NCBI GenBank assembly: GCA_018398575.1
Contig: JAGTXZ010000003.1
Span: 1,054,001-1,118,000 of the forward strand
Reading direction: 5' to 3'
From: Ampelomyces quisqualis
Lineage: Eukaryota; Ascomycota; Dothideomycetes; Pleosporales; Phaeosphaeriaceae
DNA length: 64,000 nt
Position numbers and translations under genes: made by a program. The notes below the pieces were generated by a model that searched no databases, was not told the origin of the DNA, and saw only the letters and a program-made list of their open reading frames with translations. The first letter of the stretch is position 1. Each line of letters opens with the position of its first letter. This document shows, piece after piece, positions 22,841 through 32,786 of the stretch.

Positions 22841-23691
22841 TGCTGCTAGCGCCACCTAAGCGGCAGCCCGCCGAACAGTCCTCACAGCTCACCTCACCGC
22901 ATCACGCCTCACCCGTCGCTCTCACCTTCACGACTTTCACGACTTCACGATCCGTCGTCTTCGAGCCGAGTCCGCCCGTCGCACTGCCATGCGCTGACCG
23001 AAGACACGCCGAATCTCCTTTCCTTGCGTCCCCTTTCGACTCCCCACCCCATCCCGTGACTCCATGGCCGTGGAGTAAGGCGCCCGCTCGCTCTTGCCCG
23101 CGCTACCAGACTTCCTCACCGCGACCATCTTATCCCGCCCCGCCTGCCGTCCCTCGGCAGCGCTCTTCACGACACTGCGCGTATACTCGGAGCCTCCGCC
23201 GACCGGTGCAGCTCTTCGCTGCCGTCTTCCTGCGCCGTCGCCGCATTGCGCGCTGTCGTCTGCGCGCCTCGTCGCTACGCGTCTCCCACTAACGAGCCCT
23301 CACGCCCTTCCCTTGCCTTGCCTTGCGCCTACCTGCGACTTGATTCGCGCTCAATCATTGCCCATTGCAGCGCGCGCGACGTCTCGCCGCTGCTGCTTGC
23401 ACGCTTTACCAAGGGCGCGCCGACCCTGATTGCCCGTGCAACCACTGTGCAGGCCGCACAGTCGCGTTCGCATCTGCTGCCACCCGAGATCTGTCCTGCT
23501 GCCACCCTGCATAATCTGGGGCCCTCACCGCACCAATTGGCCTACGCACCGAATCCACGCATCAATTGTCCTGCGCCTGGAGTCGGCTGCACCCCCTTGC
23601 AGCCTCGTTGAGATTTAGTCCTTGACCTCAAACCGGCCGAACAAAGGCCAGGATATTACTACCACCAAGCACCTAATAATACACGACCAAC
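22841..23691 (+). promoter_or_regulatory. Long GC- and pyrimidine-rich leader of the 631-aa gene
   Basis: About 850 bp dominated by C and T (runs such as CCCACCCCATCCC), with several upstream ATGs and short frames. Long C/T-rich leaders are common in front of fungal regulatory genes, so this is read as promoter plus 5' UTR with possible upstream ORFs. Transcript ends cannot be placed from sequence. Confidence 0.35.
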
Positions 23692-25587
23692 ATGGAGTCT
23701 GAACGCCCCCACCTTTCAATCACTCTCCCCAGAAACTTCCAGTTTCACTACCGGGACGGATACATGCCTCAGACCCCGGAGCCCGAACCTCAACCAGAGG
23801 AGCTTCAACCACCGCCGCCTCCACGACAAACACTCAAGGTGCGTCGACGACGTACAACCATGGTCCACCCCGAGATCGACGCCGGCTTTGCCATGATCCA
23901 AAGCCCTATCCCCAGCATTGAGGCGCCCGAACTTGACCAGGATTTCTCGTCAGACCTGCCATCTCTACCACTCATCCAAGATGACGCCTTCTTGTCCCCC
24001 GGACTCACTCACACTCGCATGCTCTCGCCACCCAAAACCCCAGTCGCACAAATGAGGTCTAACATCATGAACTTTGACGGACCAGAAAACTGGTCTGACG
24101 TTGATCAGTTTAGCGACAGTGAAACTTCAAGCAGACCGACTTCGTCCTCAGGCTTCTCCGACTCATCGTTCTCATCTCGCGGTAGCATCGATTCGTTTCT
24201 GTCCCGAGGCGGTAGCTGTACGAGTCCCGAGGAGGACATGACGTATCCCTTTCTTGCTTTCTCGCCTGATGTCAAATGTGGCCAGCCAACATCGCCATTG
24301 CGAGCCTTGCAGCCTCATCGTCCCGCGGAACGGCTCAAGCTCAGAGCCACTTTCACTGAAGACATGGACCATCACCTCTGGGTGACGTACATGAAGTATC
24401 TTCAAGATCCCACAGTGACTCCTTTCAAAGCCCTTCCAGGATCCGTTCCACCAAATGGCGTGTGCCATCGTGTCGCAAGGATGGCGCGCAAGACATGGAA
24501 AGGACCACGAAACACCCGTGTTGGTACGCGAGGCCATGCCCAATATCGATCTCGTTCCGGCACCGAAGACACGATCCGACCTTTCAAGAGTGGCAGCAGC
24601 ACGCCTGTCGCTAGGACCAGCAAATCCTTTTTGCGCTACCCGAATGAGAAGCAGTGCCGCAAGCGGCTACGTGATCTAGCTAAGCAGAAGCCAAGTTTGT
24701 CTGCCCACTACCAGCGTTTGCTGAGGAGATCACCCTCGCCCTTCCAGTCTTCACCAGCAGAGGAGGAGCCTTCGACACAAGTCCAGCATCCGCTGTCATC
24801 ACCCTTCTCACAAGGTTCTGGCACGTTTTCCACCCGCGACATGAACGTGTCTTTGGCAACGAGCACTGCCACGTCGATGCAGATGGGTAACCCTTTGTCA
24901 CAGCTGGCCAGCGGTACGCCACGCCCAGTTTCAAGAACATGGTCAAATGTGCGATCTTCAGCTCATCAGAAGTCTCAGTCCTTGCACATTGGTCTCGGAC
25001 TTGGTCCTGGACACGTGCGTGGCTCATCTTTCCAAGCCATGTCTGAGATGACGGATATGAGCATGCATCAGTCGAACGCTCAGACGTGGCACCCGCTCTC
25101 CATATCGAATCAACCAGCACGCCTGGGTTCACCGTTCCAGCTGCATATGCCGCGGCCTATCTCGAGGGTGTTCAAACGTCGTGCGCTCAACAGTAGCTTC
25201 GAGGACAGAGCCCGAAATCGTGGCAATAGCTTCGTCGATGAGTTGTTCGGTGCTCCTGCAGAGTCGAGCCACCGCCGCGTACGGAGCCGTGGCTTCAGTC
25301 TAGGCGACATGGTGGATGGTGCTCGACGGCTGCCGTTGTCCACCAGCGGCCAGACTGAGAAAAGCCCGTTCTTCAACCCGGGCTCCGCCATGCCAAGCTC
25401 TTTAGCGCATTCACCTGCTATTTCTGCTAAGACGCAAGGTCAGGCCACTGTCCGTCTAGGATCGCCGTTTGGTAGCCGACCAAGCAACACATTTCCTCGC
25501 GCATCACCTCTTAGCTTCGAACCGCCAGTGTCATTCGAGCAGCGTTTTGCTGCGATGCCAAGCGATGCTTCATATTTCCAACGCTGA
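23692..25587 (+). CDS. Conserved fungal protein, largely disordered, function unknown
   Basis: Single exon, 631 aa. The N-terminal third is Pro/Glu- then Ser-rich and likely disordered (SETSSRPTSSSGFSDSSFSS). Two blocks look folded: residues about 220-275, with FTEDMDHHLWVTYMKYLQD, PGSVPPNGVCHRVARMARKT, which I recall from other ascomycete proteins, and about 312-345 (NEKQCRKRLRDLAKQKPSLS), basic and helical. The pairing of a Trp-containing helical block and a basic block suggests nucleic-acid or protein binding, but no named domain is evident. The C-terminal half is Ser/Pro-rich with many possible phosphorylation sites (RSPSPF, RTWSNV). A regulatory role is inference. Confidence 0.8.
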   Translation: MESERPHLSITLPRNFQFHYRDGYMPQTPEPEPQPEELQPPPPPRQTLKVRRRRTTMVHPEIDAGFAMIQSPIPSIEAPELDQDFSSDLPSLPLIQDDAFLSPGLTHTRMLSPPKTPVAQMRSNIMNFDGPENWSDVDQFSDSETSSRPTSSSGFSDSSFSSRGSIDSFLSRGGSCTSPEEDMTYPFLAFSPDVKCGQPTSPLRALQPHRPAERLKLRATFTEDMDHHLWVTYMKYLQDPTVTPFKALPGSVPPNGVCHRVARMARKTWKGPRNTRVGTRGHAQYRSRSGTEDTIRPFKSGSSTPVARTSKSFLRYPNEKQCRKRLRDLAKQKPSLSAHYQRLLRRSPSPFQSSPAEEEPSTQVQHPLSSPFSQGSGTFSTRDMNVSLATSTATSMQMGNPLSQLASGTPRPVSRTWSNVRSSAHQKSQSLHIGLGLGPGHVRGSSFQAMSEMTDMSMHQSNAQTWHPLSISNQPARLGSPFQLHMPRPISRVFKRRALNSSFEDRARNRGNSFVDELFGAPAESSHRRVRSRGFSLGDMVDGARRLPLSTSGQTEKSPFFNPGSAMPSSLAHSPAISAKTQGQATVRLGSPFGSRPSNTFPRASPLSFEPPVSFEQRFAAMPSDASYFQR

Positions 25588-27868
25588 TAGGCGATGATCT
25601 TTTTGCGTCCGTTGTGTTACTTCCGCCTTTGTGTTCATTCAGTCCTGCATATCAGCGCTGCTGTTCACATTTAATCTCCGAATCTTGCAATGGTGTGGCA
25701 CTATGTCGTGAACACCGGCACACCATCCGCTTCCTCGAAAAGCATTTCTTTTGTCTGTTCATATCTCAGTTACTTTGAACTTCAACTGGTCACTCTCCGA
25801 GGTCGGCGGCACATCTTACCCTATAGTCTATATTGGATGGCTTCGGAGAGTGCCAACATAACTTTTGCCATTTCTTTCTTTTCTTGTTCTGGGTATGACG
25901 GATCATGACGATATGGTTGCATGTGCCCACAATGTCTCTCTTCAATCTACTTCCGTAATACTGAGGACAAGCACAACGATCAGGGCTTGGAATGGAGTCG
26001 GCGGGATGGCCGGCTCTAGTGAACTGCCCGACTCTCTGCACATAAGGCCTCATGGTTTTTTGTCCTTTTTGTACATTTCGGCACACGATGGCGCATGTTG
26101 CCCGACCACATTTTGCTCTCTTTCTGCAACTTGCAATACAGCGTGGCACACTGCGTTCCTTGTGTGTCCTATGTAAACCCCATCTCCTTATCACGACAGC
26201 TATGACGAGTATAACGATTTGTCGGCCGGCATAACGGGTGTCTTTGTTTGTTTTCTCGGATTACGCGGGGTTGGGGTCTTAGCGACGTTTACTACTGACT
26301 TGCCCCGCTAATCTTCTTGTTTACGGCGGTGTTCTGCTTCGGCTTCGTTCTCGACTCGGGACGGTACGCCTGCCCAGTCTGAATGGCATAGATATACGCG
26401 GTGGCTTCTACACAGGACAAGATCAGCTTGCTCATTACCGTATCTCAACGCACTGGAGCAGATTAGCCAGCCTCATTAAATCAAATGAATTGTTTTGAAC
26501 AAAAATTCGAAATGAAAATGTGCAAAGAGACAAAGAGGGGCGTTGAGTGATAGGGGGCAAAGAAGTGTTCATAAACGACGCTCTCTCTCCTAATCAGAAT
26601 CCAACGCATCGACCCCTCTCTCCGCAAACAGTAGCTCGCGTCATGACAAGTCTGTTTCGTAGCGTATTACGCGCACGTCCGGCCTGGAAATATGTCAAAT
26701 CAGCGTCATCACCAGCCAGTTTCGCGCTGTTCCAAGCGAAGCGGAGAAAAATAAAAGCCAAACCTTATTCCCCCCCTTCAAATCATCGTCGTGGAATCCC
26801 TCCCGCCCCCCCTCCTCCCCCCGCGTCGTCGTTGCGTATTTCTACGTGTGTACGTAGGTATTACCCCAACCTGAAGAGAAGAAAAAAAAAACAATCTGCC
26901 TGCCTTTCCGAAAAACAGTGTAGAGTTCTACTAACCTACCCCGACCTGACTGCTGCATGCATGCATGCATGCAGCAAAAAAATATGTTGCCCCGTTTGGC
27001 CCCGTCGAGCTCGTATTCCGCCGAGGTGTATGGAGCGGGCGGCGAGGTCAACTAGGCTTGTTTCGTGCGGAAGGAAAGTGGGGTTGCATGGTGCGACGCG
27101 TCGCGTACGTGGTAATTAAGTTAGTGGGCGAACATGTGATTGCGCGCACGCGTGGAGACGCGTTTGGGCGCTGAGGTGAGGTTGGGTTTGACATGGATGT
27201 GATTTGCGGTGTTGTTCAATTGTTTTTGCATGTGTGCTTGGGGAGACGATATGTAGGGGTTTTTTTTTGGGGGCTGCGTGGATTGACTCCTCTTTTCTTT
27301 GCGTGTTTGGGCGCATAGTTATCTTGTTCCTTTCGCTACAGCTAGGGACCCGCATTGATGTTCACGTTACTAACTTTTACATCATCTTCGCGTGTTTCGC
27401 GTGTCTTGACCGCGTGTTTCGACCGCCGGGAAGAAAAAGTCTTGACGACACGCGTTAAAAGCTTTTTTTCGGCGGTATTTGGGCGGAGTGAGGCGGGGCG
27501 CGGGTGGGATATTTCGCCGGGAGAGGTCAAGAGGCCCACCGGCGACTTCGTCGTTATTGCAAGCAACAAGCCCGCGCGGTTCAGACTTTTCGAAGAAACC
27601 AGTACGGAGTAGACCCGAGTATGCTGCTGTTTCGGACTATATTTTGCCCCTGCTCGCTTGAGGATCATCTACACTGAGATGTTTGTTTACCTTGTGAATA
27701 GAGTGAACGAGCAGCTATTTCAGAACTACAGTTTTGGAAGTTGCTACAAACTTGTCAAGCACAAATTCGAATTCCCGTCCCACATGTAGTGCATCACGGA
27801 CTAAACCCAAAACATGGCTAGCATCTCCTCCTCCGACATGCCTATGCAAGTCTCAGCACCCTTTCAAT
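25588..27868. other. Intergenic, no gene recognised
   Basis: 2.3 kb. Overlapping frames (for example plus 26547-27119, minus 27342-27668) run through homopolymers and a simple repeat and show no domain. Contains a 24-bp palindrome at 26952-26975 and purine/pyrimidine runs near 26760-26890 and 27260. Confidence 0.4.
26952..26975. repeat. 24-bp perfect palindrome with a (GCAT)n core
   Basis: GCTGCAT, several TGCA/GCAT units, then ATGCAGC; it equals its own reverse complement over 24 bases. Could form a cruciform or simply be a tetranucleotide microsatellite with matching flanks. Confidence 0.7.
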
Positions 27869-28180
27869 TCAAAGTATGATACAGCCAGCAGAATCATGCC
27901 AGCGACTTGGCTTGCCCCTGACATAGCTATAGACTCGTTTCTCACCCTTATCCCAGCGGGTTCCGCTGTGTTTATTCAAGTTTACGGCCTGCGTGCGCTG
28001 CGCTTCTGGTAGCTTTTCTATGTGGCTAGGGCAGATTCCTTCTCGCCATTCTACGCGATGAGTGCTTGTTGTGCATTGCGGGTGGTTGCAGCGCTTTTCT
28101 TCCTTGGTGTCGAGGCATCCGGAGCGCTTGAAGCCGTTTTTGTTGCAGCCTTTCCAGCGGTCTTCGAAGGTGTAGCACAT
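27869..28180 (-). CDS. Small cysteine-rich hypothetical protein
   Basis: 103 codons starting MCYTFEDRWKGC. Cysteines fall in a pattern (MCY, KGC, SGC, RCNHPQC, EGICP) concentrated in the first 55 residues, with a His, resembling small Cys-rich proteins seen in many ascomycetes that begin MCY or MCF. The C-terminal part is basic and unstructured. No signal peptide. It may be zinc-binding; that is a guess. An exon upstream or downstream could exist; none could be placed. Confidence 0.35.
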   Translation of the reverse strand: MCYTFEDRWKGCNKNGFKRSGCLDTKEEKRCNHPQCTTSTHRVEWREGICPSHIEKLPEAQRTQAVNLNKHSGTRWDKGEKRVYSYVRGKPSRWHDSAGCIIL

Positions 28181-28506
28181 TGGTTAAACGGGGTTCGGCC
28201 TGTGGATGGGGTTTTCGATGTGTGGTTAGTCAAGGTCAGGAGTGGAGAGACACAACGATGTCCCAGATTTTAAGTGTTCGAACTACAGTGAAGAGCGTTC
28301 GGCGCAGCTACATGTCACAATATGGCCTCGACACTTTCATATTGGAAGAGCCGTCTGCTGCGCTCCAATGACTATGTGACATGCTAAAAGACCGAAAGCA
28401 CCGCTGTATAGGTCTCCACGCGCCTGCCATGTCACTGATTAACAGGTCACGGTTCACTCTTCCTTCTTCCTATCTATCTCTATGTACCCCTGCATCCACA
28501 CTTCTC
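28181..28506. other. Intergenic, nothing recognised
   Basis: About 325 bp between two weak minus-strand features. Contains only short frames. Confidence 0.3.
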
Positions 28507-29030
28507 TTATGGGATTCCATGCTTGAAGAACTCCTCTATCAGCAGAATCGTGCGTTCGATATCATCCTCAGAAAGAGAAAGGCCCCATACGACCTGACCG
28601 TGCTCGCGGCACCAAGCTCTGTAACCATCAGTGTCTAAGCTCGTGAAGGAAGAACAAGCTTGTAGGTTTTGAGGGTACCCGTTTAGACGAGAATAAAGAA
28701 TTTCCTTCATATAGATCTGGTTCCACAACGCAAGATATGTCGGGTCCGTTGTCACCCGTTGTTGAATGAAGTCAGCGTCGTTCCGGAACGCGAGTGCGAA
28801 TAACAGCAGATCATCCTAGAACCTACTAGCTGTAGGAACCAGATCGGAGTGGCGCTATTGTACTCTGAGATCTGGATGTTGCTTGCAAATCTTGCCCAGA
28901 GCGTTGGTAGCCTGCCGTCCACAAATGAAGTGGCGAGTAGGTGTTTCGAGTATTTACACCACAGACAGTCGATACTAAACAATTTTCGGAAACAGCTGAG
29001 CGAACTTGTTGAATACCGCGGTGCACTGTA
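28507..29030 (-). pseudogene. Decayed gene of unknown family
   Basis: One minus-strand frame running from about 29030 to the stop at 28507 is interrupted by at least four stops in its upstream half, then stays open for the last 100 codons. Those codons look like real protein: DDLLLFALAFRNDADFIQQ, then TTDPTYLALWNQIYMKEILY, and a C-terminus SLSEDDIERTILLIEEFF. The upstream half keeps plausible strings (AVFNKFAQLFPKIV, NALGKICKQHPDLRVQ) between stops. I do not recognise the family. Confidence 0.4.
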
Positions 29031-29850
29031 GAAAAAAGACTTTATTGAAGCTCAGTGTCATGCCCCTGGGGCCCGGTCTCGATTTTCAGCTGGTGGCAGA
29101 CATATCTAAGCTGATCAACCTCCGTGTCACCATGTTTAACTAGACCCTTGTCGAGAAGTGAAGCAACCGGTGTGTTGTTCTAAGCTGCCGTGAGCGGCCC
29201 ACGTGTTCGAGGGACGTACGGGTCTGACACTTGCTCGTAGACCTTAAAGTATAGTTGGCCAGCACGTATAGTCTTACGCACATAGGCTACGCCCTTTGGT
29301 GCCAGAAGTGTGTATCAGTAGACTTTGTTTCGTAGCTCGGCAGGTAGACGGAAGAAGTGGCAGAAGCTACCGTTGGGTAGTTGGCTTGGTTCAATGATTG
29401 TACTGTCGTTGTAGGGGAGATTAGAGCAGGCCGAGATGGTAGGAGTATACAAGAGTCCATGTAAAGTAGCGCAGCGCAACACCCAGGCCCACCTGATTGC
29501 GGTGCGTGGTGCAAGTGAATAAACAATGAGTTAGCTTCAAATGAATACTCCCATTTCAAGAAGTCCTTTATCATGACTTAATCGAATCGACCTCTTCTAG
29601 TTCCCGCTGGGGCAAAGAGGCTCACCCCTTGCTTATCACAACATCTTCGCGAGCCCACACAGCAGAGCCAACTCTATCAAATGTCAATCATAAATCATTT
29701 GCATTTCACTGTGCAAGCCAATCATGATGAATTTTGGCAAGTCATTCCACATCTAGGGCCCGTTCGAATGCCCCAACATTGACCCTTTGCTCACTGATAT
29801 CGTCCAATAACTTAGATCAGTACCTCAACTCTTCTGAGAACACAACTCTA
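29031..29850. other. Intergenic, nothing recognised
   Basis: About 820 bp of ordinary composition. The minus-strand frame 29287-29574 lacks any domain feature. Confidence 0.35.
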
Positions 29851-30823
29851 TGCCACCGCGCCAAACAACCAAAAAGGTAGATATGATCATTGTATTAGTT
29901 GTCAAACTGCGTAGAATATTATATATTGTTGGCCGTGCCTAACATGCATAACAACTCTGACTTGCTCAGCTTTTCTCACCCAACTCGCGCTTCCAGCAAC
30001 ATCGTCATCACTGCTAAGGCTCCCTAGTGAGCTACGCAACAAAACTGATCAGTTCATGCTCTCCGAAAAATCCAGGCTCAGACTACGGCGAATAAGACCA
30101 TAGGCTAGGATAGCTGTGCTTTGCCTTTGCATCAGGGCTGCCATACGTTATCTGGGATCAAAAAGCATACAAACTGGTGCCGCGTTTTCACCAGCCGACG
30201 ATGCACCTCAACAGCTGCGGACAGGTCATCGCAAACCAGCTGTCATTCGTCTGCCGCCAACCACGACTCGAAAGATTACTGCTTTTGATCGAAACCTCGC
30301 ACCCCCCTCGCGGTTCATAGAGAGTATTGCACTTTGCACTTAATATCATCATCTGGATCTGTATTTGAGGATCCTTGAGATGGAATAGAGTGGGGACTCG
30401 AAACACGAGCTGTCGATAATTGGCAATACCTTCTACCGCAGCACGTTGCAACACTACCATACCCTTCTGCACTCCAACGTTCTGACACCCTGGTTTCTCA
30501 CTACACTTATGGTGAATTCCAGAGCACGCAAAGATATGGAATATTTCCAGACGCTCACGAACGATGTTTCTCTACAGCAAAACTTTATCGAGAAATGTAT
30601 TGCGGCGAGTGAGGCGCAACAAATCGACTTAGTACCAGAAAGCCTCCGGTTTTTTCCCGTAGTGGGGGTTTTGATGGAGACGACTTCTGCAAGGCGTGAG
30701 AAAGAAATGGTTACATTAGCGATCGCATCATTCCTTTGCTCACTGCAAGTGTCGATGACTTGGTTATTCTGGCAGAAGATCTATACACGGATGGTTTCTG
30801 AGCAAATAGCGTTCATAGAATAG
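29851..30823 (+). pseudogene. Relic of a fungal LPxELRNxIY-type (F-box-like) gene
   Basis: An ATG at 29851 opens a short basic frame (MPPRQTTKK) followed by a GT...CAG intron-like stretch, then, out of frame, LLRLPSELRNKTDQFMLSEK near 30018-30077. That string matches the start of a large fungal family with the LPxELRNxIYxYVL motif. Further on, near 30226, IANQLSFVCRQ resembles its second block, and an open frame 30446-30823 may be its C-terminal part. Frames do not connect and stops intervene, so I call it dead. Function of the family is poorly known. Confidence 0.4.
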
Positions 30824-31150
30824 GGTCGGGAACCTATGAGCGATACCATCAATACTATCTTGCGGGTAGTTGCGTTCTCAAACCTCAGGGGGTGGGGAGC
30901 TCTGAGACTATTCAGTGCAGTACAAGAAATGAAGGTACCGTGTCCAGTGAAGCGATCCAAGTTTAGAGCAAGGCGTAACTAATTGATCCAGTGCCAGCAA
31001 AAGAACACATCATCAACCTGGCTGTGCTAGCAGCCTCTTGTACGTACATGTAGGAATTCTGAAGACCGAGTAAAACATAAAATCTTATATATCGCGCAAA
31101 ATATGTGCAAAGGCAGGTCTTCGCGAGTCGACCTTCAACGCAGAGTCAAA
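30824..31150. other. Intergenic, 3' flank of the GH131 gene
   Basis: About 330 bp, no gene seen. It should contain the 3' end of the GH131 transcript. Confidence 0.35.
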
Positions 31151-32043
31151 TCATGCTGCAGGGCTTGCTACAGAGGTAGTGAGGGTGCCGCTCTCGATGT
31201 ACGTCCCACTGAAGAACCAATCCTCGGCACCAGTACCATCATTGCCCTGGCGAGGCAGACGAAGCACACCAAGATGCCAGTCAGCACCGTTGCTGGATGT
31301 ACTAGAAGAGAAAGGTCCAGCAGTCTTAACGAGCGTGTCGTTGCCGGTGGAGTGCCAGAAAGTAACCTGATTGGAAGAGAAGTTGACCTCGTACGCAACA
31401 TTGTGCCACTCGTCCGCCTTGAGCTCGACTTTCCACTTGCTTTGACCGCCCACCATCCACTGCAGGTTGGTGTTCGATGTGCCAGACTCACCGTTGACCC
31501 AGCCGTACTTCAGCTCGGTAAAGTGGCTCTCGAAGAAGCATATCTGGTGCTCGTTTGTCGCGCTCGGGACGTTGGTGGTACCGCGCTTGATGGAGAAATG
31601 GTAATACACAGTGCCCTTGTTGATAGCTGCCTTGGTCTGGGGGATAAGCTCTGTGCGCCACATGTCCTTCGTTAAAGTTAATGGGTAGCTTCTGTCTTCA
31701 CACATCAGCTTTACTGACCGAATTCCACTTCGCCGTGCTGTCGATTGTGATCTTTGCGCCTTGCTTTGATCCAGTGTCGCCTCGGTTCTTGTACGAAGGC
31801 GAGAGATTGACATATTTTGAGACGGCACCAGACCCGTGGATGTAGTACTGGTAGTTTCCGACCTGATTTGCCCAACTCCATTTCTCGAGATCGGCTGATG
31901 AGCTCATCTCATTGAAGCGGCCATCCCACAAGATAGTGCCTGAGAGCGGTGAGTATGTAGCTTCTAGGCATGTCGGTGCAAGAGAGCTAACCAGCCGACA
32001 CCGCGCTGACCAGCGCATTCACGAGCGCGGCCTTTCCAAACAT
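31151..32043 (-). CDS. Glycoside hydrolase family 131 beta-glucanase, secreted
   Basis: Three exons, complement(31151..31666, 31719..31939, 31992..32043), 262 aa. GH131 enzymes cut beta-1,3/1,6- and beta-1,4-glucans and are fungal plant-wall enzymes. A signal peptide (MFGKAALVNALVSAVSA) is encoded by exon 1. Family strings: GTILWDGRFN, KWSWANQVGNYQYYIHGSG, YVNLSPSYKNRGDTGSKQG, MWRTELIPQTKAAINKG, NEHQICFFESHFTELKYGW and DWHLGVLRLP. Introns 31940-31991 and 31667-31718 are both 52 nt, GT-AG, and removing them joins SAG|TILWDG and WNS|DMWRTEL in frame. No carbohydrate-binding module is attached. It lies next to the metabolic block but need not belong to it. Confidence 0.93.
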
Positions 32044-32126
32044 ATTAATTCGACTTGAAGAAGTGATTTGTTGAAAAATGGATGAGTTCACAGCGACGAG
32101 ATCTCAAACCTATCTGCACATCGGGC

Positions 32127-32134
32127 TATATAAA
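32127..32134 (-). promoter_or_regulatory. TATA-like element upstream of the GH131 gene
   Basis: On the minus strand reads TTTATATA, about 84 nt before the ATG at 32043. Position and sequence fit a TATA box, as expected of an inducible secreted hydrolase. Confidence 0.35.
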
Positions 32135-32786
32135 GTGCCAGATGAACCCACCGTACAGTTGAGAATAGAGACGGAGGATACAAACTGCGTGCTAGGCCTG
32201 CACCCAACATCCAGGAAACAGAACCCTAGCCTGGGTAATTCCCTGATCACCTCATCTAACAGTCCTCGTGAGCTGCGTGACTATTGATCTCAATCAATCT
32301 ATATGTGACAGCCATAGAGCCGCCGGTATTACGTGACAGGGGTGAACTTAGTGGCGGCGAACCGGTCCGGGATAGAAATGGACGTTAAGGAGCCTGTGTA
32401 AGACGCAGTGGAAATAACACGTGGCCAAACGTAAGACGATCTGAGGCACAGAAGAGTTGGAGAACTGGTCGCTCGTTAGAGGGGGCACCAGCGTTGTCGT
32501 GATTAAAGTAGAATTGTTGTGCACAGGTAAGACTCCAAATTGAACAGCTACGATAAGCCGAGGCTTACCCCACCTTTTGCCGTAAATGTTCAAGAGGAAT
32601 TAGATTCAACGAATAAATGCTGAAGGACATGTACCAATTGCAGAGGTCTTGCTAAAGCGTGTTGTATTGTGGCAAGCTTCCGTACCCATTGCGCAAAGCG
32701 TGCAGGTCGCATGGGGAGGTCGGGATTGTCCCCTCGTTCTTTGAAAAGCAACACACAACAGCAACAATTTCGAAAGAAATTGCAAA
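32135..32786. other. Intergenic between GH131 and amidase
   Basis: About 650 bp. Holds the upstream region of the GH131 gene and the 3' flank of the amidase gene. No coding content recognised. Confidence 0.4.

Noticed and set aside
22465..23292. 275-codon plus-strand ORF in the GC-rich region
   Set aside because: Overlaps several equally long frames on both strands, Arg/Pro/Ser composition follows GC content, no domain or signal; treated as leader/intergenic.
26547..27119. 190-codon plus-strand ORF
   Set aside because: Runs through poly-A, poly-C and the GCAT palindrome; no protein-like segments.
28022..28273. Plus-strand ORF with a hydrophobic start
   Set aside because: Overlaps the Cys-rich minus-strand ORF; apparent signal peptide is produced by the complementary Ala/Lys-rich codons.
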